This document shows, one piece after another, positions 58,021 to 64,000 of a stretch of 64,000 nt of DNA (positions are counted from its first letter, which is position 1; every line of letters begins with the position of its first letter). The stretch comes from Streptomyces sp. NBC_00568. Lineage in GTDB: Bacteria; Actinomycetota; Actinomycetes; Streptomycetales; Streptomycetaceae. The stretch spans positions 5,137,001 through 5,201,000 of the forward strand of contig NZ_JAPENW010000001.1 in assembly GCF_026341855.1 (NCBI RefSeq), read 5' to 3'. The notes beneath the pieces are model-generated. The model saw only the letters and a list, made by a program, of their open reading frames with translations. It searched no databases and had not been told where the DNA came from. The translations under genes were made by a program, and so were the position numbers.

Positions 58021-59025
58021 ATGGGCTTGACGGTCCTCTATCTTGCATTCGGCATCGTCGCGTTGTGGCTGCTCGGCGAGGTGCTGCTGCAGTACAAGGC
58101 GCGGCTGCGGTTCCGGCTGCTCGCCTTCGTCGGCTTCCTCGGTGTGGTTCTCGGTGTCCTGATGCACTCGGTCGTGGTCATCGGCCTGGGCGCGGCCGCC
58201 TTCACTGTCGGTCAGACCTATGTGACGCTGTCGTTCCGCCAGGGCTTCGCGCAGGGCTGGGCCATCAACGGCCGCTCCGCGCCGGCCAAGCCCAGCAAGC
58301 GCCGCCGCGGCGAGCCGGGGGGCGAGGACCCGTCGCTCGAGGTCTCCGACCTCGAAGCGGTCGAGGAAGCGGCCTACCGGCGCGAAGACGACTTCGCGGC
58401 CGACGACGACGTCTTCACCCCCGCCCAGTCCGACCGGTTCATGCCCCCGGGGTCCGCCGAGCCCGCAGCCGCCGAGTCCACGGCGGTCTACGAACCGCAG
58501 CCCCTGCCCGAGGACACCGGCTCCTACGGCGTCTACAACGCGGCCGCCTACGCCGCCGCCACCGACCAGTCCTACGCGGGCGCGGCCCAGTCCCAGGACC
58601 AGCAGGCCTACGCGACGACCGCCCAGGACCAGCAGGGTTACGCGACGGGCGGCCAGTCGCAGGACCAGCAGGCCTACGCGTACGACGGGTACACGGGCTA
58701 CGACCAGCAGCAGTACGGCTACGACAACAGCCAGCAGCAGTACGCCGCGTACTCCGACCCGTACATCGGCCAGCAGACGTACACGGGCGCCTCGTACGAC
58801 ACCACCTACACCGGTGGCGACCAGCAGTACACGCAGCAGCAGAACTACGGCCAGGACCAGTACGCCACCGGTACGTACGGCGGCGAGACCCCGGCCGGCG
58901 GTGTCTGGGTGCCGCAGCAGCGCACCGACGAGTACGGCGGCGAACTCCCGCCCGAGCAGCAGCAGTACCCGTACCAGGGCAACGGCAACAACAGCGCCGG
59001 GATCGACGAGCAGTACCGGTACTGA
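58021..59025 (+). CDS. Membrane protein with Gln/Tyr-rich prion-like C-terminal tail
   Basis: The 334-residue protein has about three N-terminal membrane helices (about 4-22, 31-47, 49-66), a basic patch (KPSKRRRGEPGG), an acidic segment, then a low-complexity tail (about 150-334) rich in Gln, Tyr, Ala, Gly and Asp, such as YDQQQYGYDN and QSQDQQAYA. The tail is like prion-like or phase-separating domains in other organisms. The start ATG 58021 follows a GAGAGGGG ribosome site. Function unknown; it is conserved in Streptomyces as far as I remember. Confidence 0.85.
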   Translation: MGLTVLYLAFGIVALWLLGEVLLQYKARLRFRLLAFVGFLGVVLGVLMHSVVVIGLGAAAFTVGQTYVTLSFRQGFAQGWAINGRSAPAKPSKRRRGEPGGEDPSLEVSDLEAVEEAAYRREDDFAADDDVFTPAQSDRFMPPGSAEPAAAESTAVYEPQPLPEDTGSYGVYNAAAYAAATDQSYAGAAQSQDQQAYATTAQDQQGYATGGQSQDQQAYAYDGYTGYDQQQYGYDNSQQQYAAYSDPYIGQQTYTGASYDTTYTGGDQQYTQQQNYGQDQYATGTYGGETPAGGVWVPQQRTDEYGGELPPEQQQYPYQGNGNNSAGIDEQYRY

Positions 59026-59077
59026 CCGGCCGGACAGCGGCTGACGGTCTTCTCGCCCCCGCTGCCCGCCGGTCCGC

Positions 59078-60601
59078 TCACTGCGAGCCCTGGAACTCCG
59101 GTCCCTCCACGATCAGCCCGGCCACCAGGGCGCCCGACATACCCGCGTGCGGCAGACCGCCGCCGGGGTGCGCCCAGCCCCCGGCAGTGAAGAGCCCGGG
59201 CACCCGCGTGCTGTTCGACGGGTGCAGCAGCCGGCCGTCCCCCGCAGCGAGAGCGGGAGCGGGGACCGCGCCACCCTCCGCGCCGGTCGCCTCCGCGATG
59301 TCGGCCGGGGTGCGGACCTCGTGCCACAGGAGCCGGTCGCGCAGGCCCGGCAGGGCACGCCCGGCCGCGCCGAGGACCCGCTCCACGTCCGCCTCGGACA
59401 CCGGGGCGCCCGACGGCACCGTGACCGTCACCGTGACCGCCTCGTGCTCCGCGTCCGGTACGAGGGCGGGGTCGTCGGGGCGGGACACCACGACGGTGGG
59501 CGACGCGGGCAGCCCGGGGCGCTCGCCGAAGAGCCGGTCCAGCTCGCCCGCGCGGTCGACCGTGTGGACCACCGTCCGGTGCGTCACCCCGGCGGGCCGC
59601 CCGCCGCGCAGCGCGAGCAGCACGGTCAGCCGGCTGGCCGCCCCCGGCTGCGGCGGGACCTCGTCACCGCCCCGGACCATCACCCCGGGGAGAAGGCCGT
59701 CCAGGACACCTGGCGCGACGCCCGCGACCACGAAGTCCGCCTCCGCGAACGCGTCCCCCTCGGATCCGGAGCTCGGGGAGCCGCCCCCGGAGAGCTCCAC
59801 GCCGACCACCCGGCCGCCCTTCTCGACGATCCGCTCGACGGACGTCCCGAAACGGAACTCGACCCGGCGGTCCACACACCGTTCGTACACCGCGCGCGCG
59901 AGCTCCCGGATGCCGCCGCGGACGTACCAGGTGCCGAAGGCGTGCTCCATGTACGGCAGCACGGCGGCGCTCGCCGGGGTGACGCGCGGGTCGAGCCCGT
60001 ACGCCAGGGCGTGGCTCTCCAGGAGAGCCGTGAGGCGCGCGTCGCGCAGCTCCCAGGCGGCCACCTCGGCGAGCGTGCCGGCCCGGCGGGTGCGCAGCAG
60101 CTTCCTGTGCGGCACCGAGGGATAGGGGTCGCGCTCGGCCAGCACCGGCCAGTTGGGCCACAGCGGCTCCTCCAGGAGCGGTCTGCGCGCCCGGTCCCAC
60201 GCCTCGCGGGCCCGCACCAGGAAGTCGCCCCACCGCGCGCCCGCGTCCGCGCCGAGCGCTTCGTCCAGCGCGGCGAGCACGCCCGCGCGCGAGGCGTTCG
60301 GCAGGGACACCCGGGTGCCGTCGGCGAAGACATGGTCGGTCGACGGGTCGACCTGGACCAGCTCGACGCACTCCTCCAGCGGCTGCTTGCCCGTCTTGAC
60401 GAACAGGTCGCGGTAGACCGCGGGCAGCGGCAGCAGCCCCGGTCCGGTGTCGAAGGCGAAGCCGTCCCGCTCGAAGCGGCGCACCGCGCCGCCGTACGTC
60501 TCCGTCCGCTCGTACACCACCACCCGGTGGCCCGCGACGGCCAGCCGGGCGGCGGCCGCCATCGCGCCCATCCCGGCGCCGATCACCGCAATCCGTCCCA
60601 T
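59078..60601 (-). CDS. CrtI/phytoene-desaturase-like FAD oxidoreductase
   Basis: The 507-residue flavoprotein has the FAD motif IAVIGAGMGAMAAAARLAVAG and the typical start (GPGLLPLPAVYRDLF) of the phytoene desaturase family, plus the C-terminal GGWAHPGGGLPHAGMSG. In the family this fold desaturates or isomerises polyenes. No crt genes surround it, so the substrate is unknown. ATG 60601 is preceded by TAAAGT at seven bases, suggesting a leaderless mRNA. The frame is open further upstream but has no ribosome site. Confidence 0.88.
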   Translation of the reverse strand: MGRIAVIGAGMGAMAAAARLAVAGHRVVVYERTETYGGAVRRFERDGFAFDTGPGLLPLPAVYRDLFVKTGKQPLEECVELVQVDPSTDHVFADGTRVSLPNASRAGVLAALDEALGADAGARWGDFLVRAREAWDRARRPLLEEPLWPNWPVLAERDPYPSVPHRKLLRTRRAGTLAEVAAWELRDARLTALLESHALAYGLDPRVTPASAAVLPYMEHAFGTWYVRGGIRELARAVYERCVDRRVEFRFGTSVERIVEKGGRVVGVELSGGGSPSSGSEGDAFAEADFVVAGVAPGVLDGLLPGVMVRGGDEVPPQPGAASRLTVLLALRGGRPAGVTHRTVVHTVDRAGELDRLFGERPGLPASPTVVVSRPDDPALVPDAEHEAVTVTVTVPSGAPVSEADVERVLGAAGRALPGLRDRLLWHEVRTPADIAEATGAEGGAVPAPALAAGDGRLLHPSNSTRVPGLFTAGGWAHPGGGLPHAGMSGALVAGLIVEGPEFQGSQ

Positions 60602-60710
60602 GCCGGCGACTTTATCGGCAGCCACCGACAGCCCCGTCCCGGAGGCCGGCCGGGCGGTCCCGGCCGGCCGCGTCGGAGGATCCGGCTGCCGCGCGGACCC
60701 TCCGCCCCGG

Positions 60711-61349
60711 TCATTCGAGGTCCGCCCGTGACGCCGGTCCGGGCGGCCGCTCCACCCGCGCGGCCATCCGTCTCTCCTCCCGGCGCTGCGCGCGGCGGCG
60801 CAGGAACCTTCTGATCCGGGAGGCGAGGAAGTAGAGCACCACGAGCCCGGTGACCAGCAGGACACCGGCGATGACCGCCGCCGCCTCGGGGTAGAACATC
60901 GCGAAGGTGAGGAGCCCGGCCACCCCGAGATCCTCGGCGGTGCTCATCACGAAGTTGCTGAACGGCTCGGGCGAGGTGTTGATCGCCATCCGTGTCCCGG
61001 CCTTGACCGTGTGGCTCGCCAGCGCCGTCGAACCGCCGATCAGGCCCGCCGTCAGATCCGAGACCGAGCCGCTCTGTCCGGCGAGCAGCGCACCGACCCA
61101 CGCGCCCGCCGCCGGACGGATCACCGTGTGCACGGAGTCCCACACCGAGTCCACGTACGGGATCTTGTCGGCGACCGCCTCGCAGAGGAACAGCACGCCG
61201 ACTGTGACCAGGATCTCAGGGCGTTGCAGGGACTCCGGGACCTCGTCGCTCAGCCCCGTCGCACCGAAGACGCCGAGGAGCAGCACCACCGCGTACGCGT
61301 TGACGCCGCTGGCCCAGCCGCTGGTGAAGACCGGGGGGAGTACGGACAC
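60711..61349 (-). CDS. DUF4126 membrane protein
   Basis: The 212-residue protein starts VSVLPPVFTSGWASGVNAYAVVLLLG (read as Met at GTG) and has about six membrane helices with KAGTRMAINTSPEPFSN in the middle, the DUF4126 pattern. The basic tail is cytoplasmic. GTG 61349 follows TACGAT seven bases upstream, again leaderless-like; ATG 61391 is an alternative. Function unknown. Confidence 0.82.
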   Translation of the reverse strand: MSVLPPVFTSGWASGVNAYAVVLLLGVFGATGLSDEVPESLQRPEILVTVGVLFLCEAVADKIPYVDSVWDSVHTVIRPAAGAWVGALLAGQSGSVSDLTAGLIGGSTALASHTVKAGTRMAINTSPEPFSNFVMSTAEDLGVAGLLTFAMFYPEAAAVIAGVLLVTGLVVLYFLASRIRRFLRRRAQRREERRMAARVERPPGPASRADLE

Positions 61350-61710
61350 GGACGCGATCGTAACCAGTGGGCGAGGGCGCGTCCTGGGCATGAGTGCGTA
61401 TGCCTGAGTATCCGTACCTACAGGGTGAGATGAGTAGGCGCACGGATGGGTCCCACCTGCGCGAACGACAGAGTGGAGACACGGAAAGGGGCGCGGTTCC
61501 GGCACCGCCGACACGGGGCGGCGGAACGGACCCCGCGCCCTTGGCCGCTCCTTCCGCCGACTCGCTCGGCGGGAGTGAGACACGGGGGATCCCGGGGGAC
61601 GACCGAACGGGGGCCCGACGGGGGGTACGGGGGAGCACGACGGAGCGCCGGTTCGAACGGCCCGCGGGGGACGCGGCCGTTCGAACCGGCGCTTTCGTGT
61701 GTGCGGGTGT
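61350..61710. other. 361-bp gap before the TetR gene end
   Basis: No firmly supported gene. It contains a GC-rich stretch (61440-61640) and a strong hairpin (61644-61693). A long frame on the plus strand starting at ATG 61430 runs across the hairpin and the antisense of tetR and is not believable. Confidence 0.7.
61644..61693. terminator. Strong hairpin at the end of the TetR/YhgE unit
   Basis: Perfect 18-bp stem AGCGCCGGTTCGAACGGC (61644-61661) with its inverse (61676-61693) and a 14-base loop. It lies 18 bp beyond the tetR stop and could end both strands. Confidence 0.88.
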
Positions 61711-62379
61711 TCAGCGGTGGCCGCTCACACGCCCCTGGAGGAGCCGGGACAGCGCCGCGTGGACGTCGTCCAGGGAGCGCTCCGGCTGGAAGGCCTGCCA
61801 GTCCAGGGCGGCCACCAGGACCATCCCGACCAGTGCCGCCGCCGTCAGCGGGATGTCGATCTCGTCGCTGAGCTCCCCGGCCGCCACCGCGTCGCGCAGT
61901 ACGTCCTCGACGACCGCCACCGCCTGCTGCCGCACCACCATCAAGGTGGACTGCCAGGCACGGTTGGTGCGCCAGAGCTCCGCCACGTACAGCTGGGTGA
62001 AGGCCGGATAGCGGTTGATGAAGACGAGCCCGGCCCGGATCATCGCGTCCAGCGCGTCCACCTTGCTGCCGCCGTCCCGGGCGGTCTTCTCCGCGGCCTC
62101 CCGCAGCGAGGCGGTGAGGAGCCCCACGCCGTGCCGCAACAGCTCCTCGAAGAGGACCGACTTGCTCGCGAAGTTGTAGTAGACCGTGCCTTTCGCGACC
62201 CCGGCCCGCTCGGCGATCTCGTCCACTGTGGTGGCGGAGAAGCCCTGTTCGGCGATCAGTGTGACGGCCGCCTCGTAGAGCTTCTGCCGGGTCGCCTCGC
62301 GGCGGCTTCCGCCGCCCGCCGTGGTGCTGCTGCTGTCCATGGCCCCGATTGTCACAGGAGCGCTCACGCGCTTGGTCAC
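61711..62379 (-). CDS. TetR-family transcriptional regulator
   Basis: The 222-residue protein has the TetR N-terminal HTH (LIAEQGFSATTVDEIAERAGVAKGTVYYNFASKSVLFEELL) and a helical ligand domain. GTG 62379 overlaps the YhgE stop in a GTGA pattern, with GGAG eight bases upstream, so the two are coupled; ATG 62340 (MDSSSTTAGGG) is the alternative start. It probably represses this operon. Ligand unknown. Confidence 0.9.
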   Translation of the reverse strand: MTKRVSAPVTIGAMDSSSTTAGGGSRREATRQKLYEAAVTLIAEQGFSATTVDEIAERAGVAKGTVYYNFASKSVLFEELLRHGVGLLTASLREAAEKTARDGGSKVDALDAMIRAGLVFINRYPAFTQLYVAELWRTNRAWQSTLMVVRQQAVAVVEDVLRDAVAAGELSDEIDIPLTAAALVGMVLVAALDWQAFQPERSLDDVHAALSRLLQGRVSGHR

Positions 62380-64000
62380 AGGCTCAGCTCCGGGTGCAGC
62401 CGGTCGAGGGTCCACACCTGCTTGCGGCGCGCCGACAGGGCGGTGAGCGCGAGGGCTCCCACGGTGAACGCCGTCAGGACGAGGCACGCCGTCCGGACCG
62501 GCTCGAGGCCGCCGCCGGTGATGAGCCTCCGGAGGGCCTCGACGACGTAACTCATCGGCATGAAGGGGTGGATCGCGTTGAAGAAGCCCGGACTGGTCTG
62601 GACGGGGTAGGTGCCGCCCGCCGACGTCAGCTGGAGCATCAGGAAGGCGAGGACGAGGATCCGGCCCGCGGCCCCGAAGCGCGCGTTGAGCCACTGCACG
62701 ATCGCCGCGAAGCAGGCCGACACCAGGAACAGGAAGCCCACCGTTCCGGCCGCCCGGACCATCTGGAGGCCGATCGCCCAGTGGAGCACCGCCATCAGGG
62801 CGGCCGTCTGGAGCACGCCGACGACGGCGACCGGCAGCCAGCCCGCCAGAGCGATCCGCCACGCCGAGGCCCCCGCGGCGAGCGCGCGCCGGTTCAGCGG
62901 CTGGATCAGCATGTACGCCACCATCGCGCCGACCCACAGGGACAGCGGGATGAAGTACGGGGCGAATCCCGTGCCGTAGTTGGGCGCCTTGTGCAGGTCC
63001 CTGGAGGCCAGCTGCACCGGGTCGGCCATGACCTGGGTGCGCCGGTCGCGGTCGGGCTTGTCGTAGTCGGGGATCTGGTCGGCGCCGTCGTGCAGTCCGC
63101 CGGCCAGCTTCCCGGAACCGCCGACGAGCTTGTACAGGCCGCCGTCGAGGTCGCTCGCGCCCGTCCTCAACTGTCCGACGCCCGTGTCGAGGTCCGCCGC
63201 GCCGGTCTTGGCGGTGCCGATACCGGAGTGCAGCCGCTTCGCTCCCTTGGCGACCGAGGAGGCGCCGTCGTTCAATTTGTTGATCTTGGAGACGCTGTCG
63301 TCGAGGTCCTCGGAGAGATGCGGCGAGCGGTCGGCGAGGGCCTGCGCCTGCTTCTCCAGCGTGGCCAGGTTCTTGTCCAGCTCGTCGAGGTCGCCGTCCT
63401 GGTCGTCGATCAGCGTGTTCACGTCGTCGGCGACCTTGACGACGTCCGCGGCGGCCTCCTTGGCCTTCTTCAGGTCGGGACAGGCCGCGTCGGGGAGCGG
63501 GAGGGTCTCGCAGCGCGCGCGGTAGACGGTGTTCAGCGTGTCGGACGCGGCGCGTGCGCCCTTGGCCGCGGCCGGGGCCGTCTTCACCAGGGTGTCGAGG
63601 TTGTGGCGGATCCCCGCGGCCGAGTCGGCGACCAGCCGGGCCGTGTCACCGATCGACTTCTCGTTGTCCTTCAGGAAGGGGCCGACCTTGTCCGCGACCC
63701 CGTTGACCTTGTCGGCCAGCGCCTGGGTGCCGTCCGCGACCTGGCGCGAACCGTCCTCCAGGTCACCGGCGCCCGTGTTGAGCTTCCTCAGGCCCCCGGA
63801 GAGCTTCCCGCTGCCCTTCTTGGCTTCCTTCAGGCCGTCCGCGAGGTCCTTGGAGCCCTTCTTCGCCTTGCCGATGCCGCCGTTGAGCTTGTCGGCGCCC
63901 TCGGCTGCCTGCACGGTCGCCCCGTGGATGTCCGAGAAGGAGATGAAGATCTTGTCGAGGAACGAACGTGAGGCCTTCGTGGACGCGGCCGTCCGTACCT
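62376..64000 (-). CDS. YhgE/Pip-family (ABC-2-like) membrane protein, N-terminal part missing (window edge)
   Basis: The frame is open to the right edge, giving about 540 visible residues; the true start is beyond the window. A long Ala/Gly/Lys/Asp-rich helical region with repeats like GGLRKLNTGAGDLEDGSRQVADG and LYKLVGGSGKLAGGLHDG is the large extracellular part. The last about 200 residues contain six membrane helices, starting FAPYFIPLSLWVGAMVAYM. This matches YhgE/Pip proteins, which include phage-infection proteins and ESX/type VII-like exporters. It is coupled to tetR. Confidence 0.9.
   Translation of the reverse strand, partial: VRTAASTKASRSFLDKIFISFSDIHGATVQAAEGADKLNGGIGKAKKGSKDLADGLKEAKKGSGKLSGGLRKLNTGAGDLEDGSRQVADGTQALADKVNGVADKVGPFLKDNEKSIGDTARLVADSAAGIRHNLDTLVKTAPAAAKGARAASDTLNTVYRARCETLPLPDAACPDLKKAKEAAADVVKVADDVNTLIDDQDGDLDELDKNLATLEKQAQALADRSPHLSEDLDDSVSKINKLNDGASSVAKGAKRLHSGIGTAKTGAADLDTGVGQLRTGASDLDGGLYKLVGGSGKLAGGLHDGADQIPDYDKPDRDRRTQVMADPVQLASRDLHKAPNYGTGFAPYFIPLSLWVGAMVAYMLIQPLNRRALAAGASAWRIALAGWLPVAVVGVLQTAALMAVLHWAIGLQMVRAAGTVGFLFLVSACFAAIVQWLNARFGAAGRILVLAFLMLQLTSAGGTYPVQTSPGFFNAIHPFMPMSYVVEALRRLITGGGLEPVRTACLVLTAFTVGALALTALSARRKQVWTLDRLHPELSL

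Noticed and set aside
61430..62011. Plus-strand ORF starting MSRRTDGSHLRE
   Set aside because: Runs through a strong terminator hairpin and antisense to tetR; no family resemblance. A short real peptide at the start is possible but unsupported.
1..64000. tRNA, rRNA, CRISPR array, intact transposon or prophage genes
   Set aside because: No tRNA-like cloverleaf, no regularly spaced repeats, no integrase or capsid genes were found by eye; a tRNAscan or CRISPR search would be the formal check.

Overview
This is an ordinary high-GC Streptomyces chromosome segment, probably from the conserved core arm. The evidence is strong third-position GC bias, GTG starts with GGAGG-type ribosome sites, actinobacterial-only families (PASTA kinase, Rv2175c-like protein, PimB'-type mannosyltransferase, QcrCAB supercomplex), and a gene order that, as I remember it, matches S. 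coelicolor SCO2158 down to about SCO2100. I saw no prophage, CRISPR array, tRNA, rRNA or intact insertion sequence. The first gene is cut by the left edge and the last by the right edge.

1-11.6 kb is the aerobic respiratory locus. It starts with a PfkB kinase tail and a cysteine desulfurase-TusA fusion. Then come ctaC-ctaD-ctaF, a lipoprotein L,D-transpeptidase, a degenerate receiver-domain gene on the other strand, and ctaE-qcrC-qcrA-qcrB. Overlapping stop/start codons mark ctaCDF and qcrCAB as translationally coupled. Together they encode the bc1-aa3 supercomplex.

11.6-21.5 kb carries trpD, a SAM-IV riboswitch in front of a class-V aminotransferase, an Lrp-like RAM-domain protein, a rhomboid protease, a zinc-ribbon protein, a NYN/coiled-coil protein, two tandem NlpC/P60 cell-wall hydrolases and a lipoprotein metallopeptidase. 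21.5-36.9 kb has a divergent PadR/MATE pair with a clear operator, two glycosyltransferases, a long-chain acyl-CoA ligase, a phosphoesterase, an SRPBCC protein, an ArsA-like ATPase, glucokinase, an EEP phosphatase, an esterase and a PlsC acyltransferase with a repeat tail.

36.9-48.3 kb has the MacS/MacR two-component pair, pfkA, a 2-hydroxyacid dehydrogenase, a fused TrpEG under a Trp-Trp-Trp leader attenuator, a DUF1906 secreted protein, class II DAHP synthase, an iron-box-preceded bfd facing bfr, a sulfite-oxidase-like enzyme and a DUF4396 membrane protein behind a CsoR-like palindrome. 48.3-64 kb has endonuclease IV, a PASTA kinase, a TPP-riboswitch thiO-thiS-thiG operon, a ferredoxin-reductase-type flavoprotein, an Rv2175c-like protein, thiE, metF, a membrane protein with a Gln/Tyr-rich prion-like tail, a CrtI-like oxidoreductase, a DUF4126 protein, and a coupled YhgE/Pip-TetR pair.

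The common physiological thread is central metabolism: respiration, glycolytic entry, shikimate/tryptophan, sulfur/methionine/thiamine, iron storage and wall remodelling. I found no obviously new multi-gene system. The least explained signals are RNA or DNA elements: an orphan IS605/omega-RNA-like hairpin block near 54.26-54.37 kb, a large MITE-like palindrome at 30.12-30.24 kb, a palindrome across the ctaE start, and the SAM-IV expression platform with a six-codon ORF.
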